Part shown: positions 24,902-33,444 of the stretch, piece by piece
Layout: each line of letters opens with the position of its first letter
Numbering within the stretch: the first letter of the stretch is position 1
Assembly (NCBI GenBank): GCA_945874695.1
Contig: CAMCHP010000007.1
Coordinates: 1-64,000, forward strand
Direction of reading: 5' to 3'
DNA from: Chryseobacterium gleum
GTDB taxonomy: Bacteria; Bacteroidota; Bacteroidia; Flavobacteriales_D; Sanyastnellaceae
DNA length: 64,000 nt
The notes under the pieces: model-generated
Databases searched by the model: none
What the model was told of the DNA's origin: nothing
The model's input: only the letters and a program-made list of their open reading frames with translations
Translations under genes and position numbers: made by a program

Positions 24902-27894
24902 ACCGTTTATTGATGTGTTCCTTGCTTGCATTGACTGCACACGGTTCGCAAGCGCAAGACGGGCAAATCAGCGTATTCTCGCTCAATGAAGGCCTGCCCC
25001 AATCGCAGGTCGAATGCCTGTTTGAAGACCACCGTGGCGCGCTTTGGCTGGGCACTGAAGGCGGTGGCGCGGCGCGTTTCAACGGCAATACCTTCTCGGT
25101 TATCAATACAAGCCACGGCTTGCCTGGAAATCGCATCGCTGCAATTGCCGAATCTCCCGATCACATCATGTGGTTGGGAAGCGACAAAGGATTGGCCGCA
25201 TACAACGGCTGGCAAATCGAGGTCGAAGTTCTACACACCCGATCAAAAAACATCCACGCACTCGCATTTTACAAAAACAACATGCTCTTCGTCTCCACCG
25301 ACGATAGCCTCTTCGCGTTCACGACCCACCACTTGAAGGCCAAACGCTATGCCGCGATTGCCCATGTCGACCCCATTATGGATTTCATGCTGCATCCCAA
25401 TGGCGAACTCTATGCCTGCAGCACCACTGGCATTTATACCTTAAACTGCCAAAATGCAACCCTCGAAACCACCCCTTTCGCTGTTGCACCGCCCAACATT
25501 TACGGATTGAAACTCATCCTCCTTCCAAATGATGAAATTGGGTTAACAACCTATGGCAATGGCGTGTATACGGTGATAAACAGCAACCTTGTCCCATACC
25601 CTTGCAACCTGCCCGACATCGTGTACGACGGCCTATTAAGAACAGACCAGGAAATGCTTTTTGCCACCCAACAAAACGGGGTGATCGTGTGCAAGAACGG
25701 TGCTGTCGTTTACAACTACACCCGCGAGTCAGGCCTCCCCGTAGATGCCATCAAGTGCGCACTACGCGACCGCAAAGGCAATGTGTGGTTAGGCACTTCG
25801 GGCGGCGGGTTGGTAAGGCTCAGTCAATTGCCCTTTCAGCATGTGGCAACCCGAAACGGCCGCTTGGCTGAACCGGTTTACGCCATCGCAGAAATGGCCG
25901 ACAGCACCCTTTTCGTCGCCGCTGGAAACCGCGGAATTTGGCAGCTTAAAAACAACACCCTTCAGCAAGACAGTCTCATCGGAGACCGCTTCTTCAAAGC
26001 CAAAGCGATCTTCGCTGATTCAAAAAACCGACTCTGGATTGGTACAGAAGGACAGGGCGTCTTCATTAAATCCAAAACCACCATTCAACAACTCGACGCA
26101 CAGTCGGGCATCAGCGGCGCCTGGGTGCGCGCCTTCGCTGAAGACCGCCAAGGCAACATCTGGATCGGCACCGCCGGAGGAGGAATCACCAAGCTCACTG
26201 AACGCCCCGACTCAAGCCCCGACCAACCTAAGTTCAGGTCATCCATCCTAAACCAAACAAACGGATTATCAGCCAATCGAATCACTGCACTCGCTGTCGA
26301 CCAACAAAATAACGTATGGTATGCAACCCGCGATGCCGGTATTGGCTGCATCCTGCCGACAGGCAGAATAAACAATTACCCCACCGAAATTCAACTGCCC
26401 TCAAACCAAGTAGCAGATCTCGCTGTCGACCACATGGGCTTCATCTGGGTTGCTCTGTCAAGCGGTGAGGTTGGCCGAATCGACACCCGAAAACCCGAAG
26501 ACGGATTTGAGTTGATCACCCCGCCCGCCCACGCCCCGTATGTCTTGTACGCCATTGAATTCGATGCCTATGGTAACCTTTGGCTCGGTTCAGCATACGG
26601 CGCAATGCGCTGGCAACTTGACCATCTAGGAACGATTCAACGGGTTGACCATTTCACACGGGCCGATGGGTTTGCCGGGCTCGAAGTGTGCAGTGCAGCC
26701 ATTGCACGAGGCAGCGGTTCGCGCATCTTTTTCGGCACCATGGACGGCTGTTCAATTTGGAACGCTGAAGGCAGCCAACCCGACGCCGAAATGCTGCTGC
26801 CCAACGTGGTCATTAACCAAACGCAACTCTTCTACCGACCGCTGCGCGAACTGCCGCAACGCCATTTTGTGCGCGACTGGGAGCAACCCGCCGATACCCT
26901 CGTGCTCACCTACCAACAAAACCACCTGAGCTTTCAAATGGATGCGGTGCATTTAACCTACCCGCTTGACATTACCTACCACCACTGGCTCGTCGGCGAA
27001 GAACAGCAATGGAGTCCACCAACCACAAACAACCGCGTCAGCTACAGCAACCTGCCGCCGGGTGAATACCGCTTACGGGTGAAAGCTTGTGTGAAAGGCG
27101 AACATTGCACCGAAGCGCGCCCTGTTACATTGATTATTCTCGAGCCCTACTGGATGACAAACTGGTTCAAAATAAGCCTCGTCGCAGTTGCGTTTGTCAT
27201 CCTCATTGCTGCTTTTTGGTTGATCTTGCGCTCCGTAAAGCGCCGTGCCAAAGAACGCAACAACCGCCTCCGCCTCGAACGTGACGTACTAGAAATTGAG
27301 CAGCGTGCTTTGCGCCTGCAAATGAACCCCCATTTTATCTTCAACACCCTCAACTCAATTCAGGGTGTAATTGCAAGAGAAGACAACAAAACCGCACGTC
27401 GCGCATTGGCACAGTTTGCAAAACTCATGCGCACCATCCTCCAAAATTCACGCGAAGAAAACATCAGCCTCGAAGAAGAATTCGAAACCCTCAAACAGTA
27501 CCTCGAACTCGCACAATTTACCCACGAAAACTGCTTCACCTACCGCTTTGAAGCCAACGACGACCTGCTTGCGTGCGAGGTTCCGCCCCTCATTCTGCAG
27601 CCCTTTGTTGAAAATGCCATCTTACATGGGCTCGTGCCAAAAGGGGGTGGCGAAATTTGGGTTTCCGCCTATCGGCGGGATGATCAACTCGTACTCACCG
27701 TTGAAGACAATGGCGTAGGAATTTCATCAGCCGCCGCTTCGCCGGTGCAAGGGCATCGCTCAACAGGATTGGAAGTAACACGCGAACGCTTGATGCTCTT
27801 TGCCGGTTCGCACAGCGACCATGCCTCAATTGAAATCGAAAGCCGCGAAAATGGCGGCACACGGGTGATACTTCGCTTACCCATTCTGCGTTAA
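24895..27894 (+). CDS. Two-component-propeller sensor histidine kinase (LytS-type), orphan
   Basis: A 999-residue membrane sensor. The likely signal peptide (HRLLMCSLLALTAHGSQAQ) is followed by Reg_prop propeller repeats (about 25-650, with repeated WLGTEGG, WLGSDKG, WIGTAGG blades), a Y_Y_Y Ig-like domain (about 690-755), one transmembrane helix (about 760-782), a LytS-type His_kinase domain with the phosphoacceptor His in QMNPHFIFNTLNS, and a HATPase_c domain ending near the C-terminus. The periplasmic part probably senses a polysaccharide or envelope signal. No LytTR response regulator is adjacent, which is unusual. The start is uncertain: GTG 24895, ATG 24913 or TTG 24766. Two dispersed hairpin elements lie inside. 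Confidence 0.9.
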   Translation: MKHRLLMCSLLALTAHGSQAQDGQISVFSLNEGLPQSQVECLFEDHRGALWLGTEGGGAARFNGNTFSVINTSHGLPGNRIAAIAESPDHIMWLGSDKGLAAYNGWQIEVEVLHTRSKNIHALAFYKNNMLFVSTDDSLFAFTTHHLKAKRYAAIAHVDPIMDFMLHPNGELYACSTTGIYTLNCQNATLETTPFAVAPPNIYGLKLILLPNDEIGLTTYGNGVYTVINSNLVPYPCNLPDIVYDGLLRTDQEMLFATQQNGVIVCKNGAVVYNYTRESGLPVDAIKCALRDRKGNVWLGTSGGGLVRLSQLPFQHVATRNGRLAEPVYAIAEMADSTLFVAAGNRGIWQLKNNTLQQDSLIGDRFFKAKAIFADSKNRLWIGTEGQGVFIKSKTTIQQLDAQSGISGAWVRAFAEDRQGNIWIGTAGGGITKLTERPDSSPDQPKFRSSILNQTNGLSANRITALAVDQQNNVWYATRDAGIGCILPTGRINNYPTEIQLPSNQVADLAVDHMGFIWVALSSGEVGRIDTRKPEDGFELITPPAHAPYVLYAIEFDAYGNLWLGSAYGAMRWQLDHLGTIQRVDHFTRADGFAGLEVCSAAIARGSGSRIFFGTMDGCSIWNAEGSQPDAEMLLPNVVINQTQLFYRPLRELPQRHFVRDWEQPADTLVLTYQQNHLSFQMDAVHLTYPLDITYHHWLVGEEQQWSPPTTNNRVSYSNLPPGEYRLRVKACVKGEHCTEARPVTLIILEPYWMTNWFKISLVAVAFVILIAAFWLILRSVKRRAKERNNRLRLERDVLEIEQRALRLQMNPHFIFNTLNSIQGVIAREDNKTARRALAQFAKLMRTILQNSREENISLEEEFETLKQYLELAQFTHENCFTYRFEANDDLLACEVPPLILQPFVENAILHGLVPKGGGEIWVSAYRRDDQLVLTVEDNGVGISSAAASPVQGHRSTGLEVTRERLMLFAGSHSDHASIEIESRENGGTRVILRLPILR
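26349..26373 (-). repeat. Dispersed hairpin element, copy 8
   Basis: Minus strand: GTTTATT, stem CTGCC, loop TGTC, stem GGCAG, GATG. It lies antisense in the kinase gene, between propeller blades. Confidence 0.65.
27661..27682 (+). repeat. Dispersed hairpin element, copy 9
   Basis: GTTT, stem CCGCC, loop TATC, stem GGCGG, GATG. It lies in the HATPase codons of the kinase gene. Confidence 0.65.
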
Positions 27895-27951
27895 ATACAC
27901 AGCGCAGCTGCACAACTGCAGCTTTGGCACAGATGTTGCAATTACATCGGT

Positions 27952-28773
27952 ATGAAAAAGATAGCAGTACTCCTCCTTGCCGTGCTGCTCGGCCCAATCG
28001 GCTGGGCGCAAGGCACCAAACCACAAAAGGCGAAAATCGACACTTTGCCAGATTACGCCTTACGTACCGTGACCAACCGGGCTTTTGGTGTGGGTGAAAA
28101 ACTAACCTACCGTGTACACTACGGATTCGTAGACGCTGGTGAGGCGATCCTCGAAGTAAAAAGTAGCAAAGCCAAATTTGGCGGACGTGACGCTTACCAC
28201 ATTGTGGGTACAGGCCGCAGTTTGGGTGCTTTTGATTGGGTTTTTAAAGTGCGTGATCGCTACGAAACCTACATCGACAAGCAAGGGATTTTTCCCTACC
28301 GCTTCATCCGCGATGTCAACGAAGGTGGGTATGAGATTTTTCAAGATTATCAATTCTACCCTTCAAAACGTGCGCTACGCACCCACGAAAAAGAAGAGTT
28401 TATAACGCCCAGCTTTGTGCAAGACCTCCTCTCAGGCTTTTACTTTGCACGCACGCTCGACCTGTCGAAAGTGAAAGTTGGCGACCAATTTGAAATTACA
28501 ACTTTCATCGACGGGGAGATTTATCCCTTGCGAATCAAGTACACCGGCAAAGAAACCATCAAATTGCGAAACGGAAAGTACCGCTGCATGAAGTTCGTGC
28601 CTGTGATTCAAAAAGGGCGCATTTGGAAAAGCGAAGAAGACCTCACGGTTTGGATTACCGATGACGCTAACAAAATCCCCATCCTCGTGAAGTCTGAGAT
28701 TTTGGTGGGCTCAATCAAAATGCAAATGGTAGAATACAGCGGCTTGCGCAATCCAATTGCACGACTCGAATAG
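27952..28773 (+). CDS. DUF3108 domain-containing secreted protein
   Basis: A 273-residue protein with a signal peptide (about 1-20, ending WAQG). The mature part is a DUF3108 domain with the typical GEKLTYRVHYGFVDAGEA opening and the later KVGDQFEITTFIDGE and KLRNGKYRCMKFVPVIQ. DUF3108 proteins are probably periplasmic beta-rich, lipid- or peptidoglycan-associated proteins; no activity is established. It stands alone 57 bp after the kinase gene. Confidence 0.88.
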   Translation: MKKIAVLLLAVLLGPIGWAQGTKPQKAKIDTLPDYALRTVTNRAFGVGEKLTYRVHYGFVDAGEAILEVKSSKAKFGGRDAYHIVGTGRSLGAFDWVFKVRDRYETYIDKQGIFPYRFIRDVNEGGYEIFQDYQFYPSKRALRTHEKEEFITPSFVQDLLSGFYFARTLDLSKVKVGDQFEITTFIDGEIYPLRIKYTGKETIKLRNGKYRCMKFVPVIQKGRIWKSEEDLTVWITDDANKIPILVKSEILVGSIKMQMVEYSGLRNPIARLE

Positions 28774-28823
28774 TTCCACACACGCGGGTTTTCTTAAATT
28801 GCGGCTCAATTCACCCGACCGCT

Positions 28824-29795
28824 ATGGAGTTAAATCCGGCCATTATCGAAAAAATTCAGCTCTTGCAGGCGAAGTACGCCGCAATGGGGCAAGACCTCGA
28901 GTCGTACCTCGATGGCTTGCTCTATGCTGATTATCTGACGTATTGGGACTATATACACCTCGATACCCTCTTGAGTTTGCAAACCCCGGTGACCCCGTTT
29001 CCTGATGAAGAAATCTTTATCATGTACCACCAAATCACCGAGTTATACTTCAAACTTGCTTTGCATGAGTTTCGCCAAATCAGCGCCCGCGAAGAAAACA
29101 CGGTTGAGTTTCTTGTTGCCCGTTTAACCCGAGTGAATCGCTACTTCGAGGCCCTCACCCGCAGCTTCGACATCATGGTCGATGGCATGGAACAAGAGCA
29201 GTTTCTCAAATTTCGCATGTCGCTTCTGCCTGCCAGCGGCTTTCAAAGCGCGCAATACCGCATGATTGAAATGTACTCGACTACCTTCGACCGCTTGCTC
29301 GAAGCCGACGTGCGACCCAATTACGAAAGCGGTTTCTCGGTTGACGACATTCCTGAAATGTACGCCTACATTTATTGGAAAAAAGGGGCTACCGAACTTT
29401 CAACAGGAAAGAAAACACTCACCCTGAAGCAATTTGAGCGCAAATACAGCAAGCAGCTCATTCAGCTTGCTGAACAGCTCTTCAAAACAAATTTGCGCGC
29501 CCGCGTTTTAGCTTTGCCTGCTGAATTGCGCAAAAATCCAGAGTTGATTACGGCCATGCGTTGGCTTGACACCAACGTCAATGTCAATTGGCCCTTGGTT
29601 CATTACAAGTCGGCCGTGCGCTACCTCCAACGCAATCCTGAAGACATTGCCGCCACCGGCGGCACCAACTGGCAAAAATATTTGCCTCCGCGTTTTCAAA
29701 AACGCGTCTTCTTTCCTGAAGTCTGGTCTGCTGATGAACTCGACAATTGGGGCAAAGGCTGGGTTGAATCGGTGGTTTTCAACGTACGATCGTGA
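28824..29795 (+). CDS. kynA: Tryptophan 2,3-dioxygenase family protein
   Basis: A 323-residue heme dioxygenase that opens the indole ring of L-tryptophan to N-formylkynurenine. Family residues are present: the active-site His in IMYHQITELYFKLALHE, the substrate-carboxylate Arg in LLPASGFQSAQYRMIE, the likely proximal heme His in NWPLVHYKSAVRYL and the substrate-binding ATGGTNWQKYL loop. It resembles the longer Bacteroidota form of the enzyme. No kynurenine formamidase or kynureninase is adjacent; the RidA protein at 5097 may act later in the same route. Confidence 0.93.
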   Translation: MELNPAIIEKIQLLQAKYAAMGQDLESYLDGLLYADYLTYWDYIHLDTLLSLQTPVTPFPDEEIFIMYHQITELYFKLALHEFRQISAREENTVEFLVARLTRVNRYFEALTRSFDIMVDGMEQEQFLKFRMSLLPASGFQSAQYRMIEMYSTTFDRLLEADVRPNYESGFSVDDIPEMYAYIYWKKGATELSTGKKTLTLKQFERKYSKQLIQLAEQLFKTNLRARVLALPAELRKNPELITAMRWLDTNVNVNWPLVHYKSAVRYLQRNPEDIAATGGTNWQKYLPPRFQKRVFFPEVWSADELDNWGKGWVESVVFNVRS

Positions 29796-29887
29796 ACATC
29801 GCGTGAACATACCGCTTCGGCACCCCCCTCAACCTCATGTAACTTGCAGCACTTCTGATCGTAATCGAAAATAGACCTGTATAAGCT

Positions 29888-31159
29888 ATGATTCGCATTG
29901 TCACATTTTTAGCCTTCGTGGCGTTATTGGGTTTGATGAACGGTTGCGACCGATCAGGCCAGCCAAAGCTTGATTTATTGCACAACCAGCTCGCGAACTT
30001 ACCCGAACCCGATATCCAGTATGGCTTCGATTTCAATGCCTTTCACGTGGTCGAAGGGGCATTCAAGCCGGGTGACGTTTTATCAAAAGTTCTCTTTCCA
30101 TTGGGCGTTGGTCCGACCCAGCTCGAGCAACTCGTTGACCTGTGCAATCCGCACTTTGATGTACGCAAAATAAAACCTGAGCAAAAGTGGATTTCACTCT
30201 TCGAATCAGACTCTGCGAGCACACCGAACTACTTTATCTTCGAGAAAAACCGCCGCGAATATGTCGTTTTCTCAATTGCAGATAGCTTAGCCGTTTGGAC
30301 GGATGCGAAGCCTGTTCAAAAAACCCGCCGAACCGTTTCAGGCCGCATTACACGCTCGTTGTACCACACCTTAGCTGACATCGGCGTTACACCTGAAATC
30401 GCGGCTGAAATGAGCTCGATTTACGCATGGACGATCGACTTTTACCGTTTGCAGGCTGATGATCATTTTCAGCTTTTGTTTGAAGAATCGACCATTGACG
30501 GCGAACCCATTGGAGAAAACACCATTTTAGCATGCAGCTTTACCCACAAGGGCAAAGAACGCAAAGCGTATCGTTTTGAGCTGGATGGTGCGGTCAATTA
30601 CTTCGATAACGAAGGAGAAAGCATGCGCAAAGCCTTCCTAAAAGCACCGGTGAAATTCAGCCGTATTTCAAGTCGCTTTTCTGGAAAGCGCTTTCACCCG
30701 GTATTGAAACGTTACAAAGCCCACTTGGGAACCGATTATGCCGCACCACATGGCACGCCAATCGTTGCCGTAGGCGATGGAACCGTATCGGCTTCGTCGT
30801 TCACCTCGGGCAATGGCAACTACGTCAAAATACGACACAACAGCACGTATGAAACACAATACTTGCACATGAGCAAGCGCGCTGTGAAAGCGGGTGATCG
30901 CGTGCAACAAGGCGATGTAATTGGCTATGTAGGCAGCACGGGCTTGGCAACAGGCCCACACGTGTGTTTCCGTTTTTGGAAGAACGGCCAGCAAGTTGAC
31001 CACTTGAGTGAAGAGTTTCCGGCATCGGAGCCCATTCCTGCCGCTCAAATGGAGAGCTTTAACCTCGTCAAGGCGCAGTTTGATGCGTGGATGAACAACA
31101 CGTACGATGAACAACCCAAGGTTTCTTTCATTCCGTCTGATTCGTCAGCGGTGCTTTAG
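29888..31159 (+). CDS. M23-family peptidoglycan endopeptidase lipoprotein
   Basis: A 423-residue predicted lipoprotein (lipobox LMNGC, Cys20) with an M23/LytM peptidase domain at about 260-375. Ligands seen are His279 and Asp283 (AHLGTDYAAPHG), His327 (YLHMS) and His358. Where most M23 enzymes have HxH, this one reads H358-V-C360, so the last zinc ligand would be a cysteine. The upstream part (about 60-240) holds a LysM/OapA-like region. M23 enzymes cut peptide cross-links in peptidoglycan. A downstream gene overlaps its last 53 bp. Confidence 0.9.
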   Translation: MIRIVTFLAFVALLGLMNGCDRSGQPKLDLLHNQLANLPEPDIQYGFDFNAFHVVEGAFKPGDVLSKVLFPLGVGPTQLEQLVDLCNPHFDVRKIKPEQKWISLFESDSASTPNYFIFEKNRREYVVFSIADSLAVWTDAKPVQKTRRTVSGRITRSLYHTLADIGVTPEIAAEMSSIYAWTIDFYRLQADDHFQLLFEESTIDGEPIGENTILACSFTHKGKERKAYRFELDGAVNYFDNEGESMRKAFLKAPVKFSRISSRFSGKRFHPVLKRYKAHLGTDYAAPHGTPIVAVGDGTVSASSFTSGNGNYVKIRHNSTYETQYLHMSKRAVKAGDRVQQGDVIGYVGSTGLATGPHVCFRFWKNGQQVDHLSEEFPASEPIPAAQMESFNLVKAQFDAWMNNTYDEQPKVSFIPSDSSAVL

Positions 31160-31754
31160 TCTTTTCGCAGCTTGTTCAGTTCTTTTCGGTTGCGCTGAAG
31201 ACACCCGTAACCTCGTTGATTCAGAGGCCCTACGTGCTCCGAGCGGCGGTCAATACCAACGGTATGCTTGGCGCAACATGGATGCTGAAGTGCTCCATCC
31301 AAGTGCGCAGCCCACGGGTGAAAACATCTACCTCGTTTTGCCCCTTCCTGAACTCAACATTACCCAACCAAGCAATGCCAAATTGGGCTTTGTGGAAGCC
31401 GTTGCTGGCACACACGCCCTGCATCCTGCCGTTCAGGCAGAAAACAAACCGAACGCCTTTCGTTACGTGGTGGAAAATGGGACGGCTGTGCCTGACCGTG
31501 CCGAGCAAATGCACTTTTATGTTGTGCTCGAATTTACCGGTGACCACGCCGGACAAATTTTCATCACGCAGAAGCAATACTCACTGCGGCAATTGGGCGA
31601 AGACATGGCCCATTTCGGGGTGAAAAACGCCGTGGCCATACCATTAACCTCCCGCGGCGGCTGGTACCGCTACGCGAACGCACCGTTTGAACTTCGCAAA
31701 GAGCGATTAGACGCTGCGCAGCTATTTACCTTGAAGCAACAGGAGAAGCCTTAG
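31107..31754 (+). CDS. Predicted lipoprotein of unknown function
   Basis: A 215-residue open frame with a signal-like N-terminus and lipobox LFGC. The ATG at 31107 lies 53 bp inside the M23 gene in another frame; a later non-ATG start cannot be excluded. The mature protein has no recognised domain; the segments [13 protein letters not shown] and [18 protein letters not shown] look like a real folded protein. It is probably co-expressed with the M23 peptidase. It carries a dispersed hairpin element. Its stop codon overlaps the lysS stop (TTAG). Confidence 0.75.
   Translation: MNNPRFLSFRLIRQRCFSLFAACSVLFGCAEDTRNLVDSEALRAPSGGQYQRYAWRNMDAEVLHPSAQPTGENIYLVLPLPELNITQPSNAKLGFVEAVAGTHALHPAVQAENKPNAFRYVVENGTAVPDRAEQMHFYVVLEFTGDHAGQIFITQKQYSLRQLGEDMAHFGVKNAVAIPLTSRGGWYRYANAPFELRKERLDAAQLFTLKQQEKP
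31422..31445 (-). repeat. Dispersed hairpin element, copy 10
   Basis: Minus strand: GTTTT, stem CTGCC, loop TGAAC, stem GGCAG, GATG. It lies antisense in the lipoprotein gene at 31107. Confidence 0.7.
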
Positions 31755-33250
31755 GCTTTCTCTGGCCGCATTTGCGGGAACAACAACACTTCTTGAATCG
31801 ATTCATTGCCCGTGAGGAGCATCACCAAGCGGTCAACACCGATGCCCATGCCCGAGGTTGGAGGCATGCCGTACTCGAGCGCGCGCAAGAAATCGTTGTC
31901 GATGAACATGGCTTCGTCGTCGCCGCGTTGTGAGAGGCGCATTTGCTCTTCAAAGCGTTCGCGTTGGTCGATCGGGTCGTTGAGTTCGCTGTATGCATTG
32001 GCGATTTCAGTGCCGTTTACCATCAGCTCAAAACGTTCGGTGAGTTCGGGGTTGTCGCGGTGGCGCTTACACAACGGAGACATTTCGATCGGGTAATCGG
32101 TGATGAAGGTGGGTTGAATGAAGTGGCCTTCGCACTTCGCGCCGAAGATTTCGTCAATCAGCTTGCCTTTGCCCATACTTGGGTCTACCTCAACGTGCAA
32201 CGTTTTGCAAACATCGCGGAGAGCTTGTTCATCCATCGCTGAGATATCAAACCCGGTGTGCTCATGAATCGCAGCAGCCATGGTAACGCGTCGATACGGC
32301 GCTTTGAAATCGATGGTTTTGTCGCCAAACTTTACGACAGTGGTTCCGTGTAGCTCAAGGCAAATCTTCTCGAGCATTTGCTCGGTGAAGCGCATCATCC
32401 AGTTGTAATCTTTGTAAGCGACATAGATCTCCATCACGGTGAACTCTGGGTTGTGGGTGCGATCCATGCCCTCATTTCTGAAGTTTCTGGAGAACTCGTA
32501 CACCCCGTCGAACCCGCCCACAATCAAACGCTTGAGATACAGTTCATTCGCAATACGCAAGTAAAGCGGAATATCAAGTGCATTGTGGTGTGTGATAAAC
32601 GGACGAGCCGCCGCACCACCTGGAATGGGCTGCAACACCGGAGTGTCAACCTCCAAATAGCCGTGATCGTTGAAGTAATTGCGCATCGACTGAATGATGC
32701 GTGTGCGCGCAAGGAAAGTGTCGCGTACGCCCTCATTCACGACCAAATCAACATAGCGCATACGGTAGCGCAACTCTGGATCGGTGAACGCATCATAAAT
32801 ATTGCCCTCTTCGTCGCGCTTCACAATGGGGAGCGGACGCAACGACTTGCTAAGAACAGTAAGCTTTTGCACTTCAACTGACTTCTCGCCGGTTTGGGTA
32901 ATGAATGTTCGTCCTTCAATGCCGATAAAATCACCAATATCGAGCAACTTCTTGAACACGGTATTGTAAAGTGCTTTGTCTTCCTCGGGGCAAATCACAT
33001 CGCGGTTCAAATAAATTTGGATGCGGTCTGTACTGTCCATCAATTCAGCGAATGACGCTTTGCCCATGATTCTGCGGCTCATGAGACGGCCAGCAAGAGC
33101 GACTTCGGTATCTGGGGTAAAATTAGCTTGGAGTGCTTTAGCCGTTGTAGTAACCTTAAACTCAGCGGCTGGATAAGGCTCAATGCCCAAATTGCGGAGT
33201 TCGTTTAATGATTCGCGGCGGATGCGCTCTTGTTCGCTGAGTTGCTGCAT
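31751..33250 (-). CDS. lysS: Lysyl-tRNA synthetase, class II
   Basis: A 499-residue class II aminoacyl-tRNA synthetase charging tRNA-Lys. It has an N-terminal OB-fold anticodon-binding domain (about 55-150) and the catalytic core with motif 2 ([18 protein letters not shown]) and motif 3 ([13 protein letters not shown]). Residues of the family active site such as [12 protein letters not shown] are intact, and the length is typical. A -7 box lies 24 bases upstream. Confidence 0.98.
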   Translation of the reverse strand: MQQLSEQERIRRESLNELRNLGIEPYPAAEFKVTTTAKALQANFTPDTEVALAGRLMSRRIMGKASFAELMDSTDRIQIYLNRDVICPEEDKALYNTVFKKLLDIGDFIGIEGRTFITQTGEKSVEVQKLTVLSKSLRPLPIVKRDEEGNIYDAFTDPELRYRMRYVDLVVNEGVRDTFLARTRIIQSMRNYFNDHGYLEVDTPVLQPIPGGAAARPFITHHNALDIPLYLRIANELYLKRLIVGGFDGVYEFSRNFRNEGMDRTHNPEFTVMEIYVAYKDYNWMMRFTEQMLEKICLELHGTTVVKFGDKTIDFKAPYRRVTMAAAIHEHTGFDISAMDEQALRDVCKTLHVEVDPSMGKGKLIDEIFGAKCEGHFIQPTFITDYPIEMSPLCKRHRDNPELTERFELMVNGTEIANAYSELNDPIDQRERFEEQMRLSQRGDDEAMFIDNDFLRALEYGMPPTSGMGIGVDRLVMLLTGNESIQEVLLFPQMRPEKA

Positions 33251-33274
33251 GACAATGATTCAAGATTTGAACGG

Positions 33275-33282
33275 CAAAAATA
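33275..33282 (-). promoter_or_regulatory. -7 promoter box TATTTTTG for lysS
   Basis: TAnnTTTG match on the minus strand, 24 bases before the lysS ATG. Confidence 0.45.
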
Positions 33283-33417
33283 GTGAACCCGCGACGAACA
33301 GCATTCAACATACTTACGAAAGCACCAATGGTCGAAAAAAGGCATCAAGGGGCAACCCTTACGGCCCCCGCTTCGTCTTTTCGTTACGTTTTTCGTACAT
33401 TTATTCGGAGAAGGGAG

Positions 33418-33425
33418 TATCTTTA
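33418..33425 (+). promoter_or_regulatory. -7-like box TATCTTTA for the giant PKD protein gene
   Basis: One mismatch from TAnnTTTG, 19 bases before the TTG start. A purine-rich AAAGGGA at 33431-33437 lies between them and fits a Shine-Dalgarno, unusual for this phylum, where strong SD sites are rare. Confidence 0.4.
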
Positions 33426-33444
33426 GAAAGAAAGGGATTGCGCG

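Noticed and set aside
27906-27923. Terminator after the histidine kinase gene
   Set aside because: There is a 7-bp hairpin (AGCTGCA with TGCAGCT), but only three Ts follow, so it is not counted as a terminator.
29645-29665. GCCGCC/GGCGGC hairpin in the dioxygenase gene as another dispersed element
   Set aside because: The stem is present, but the T-rich flank, the T...C loop and the GATG are all missing.
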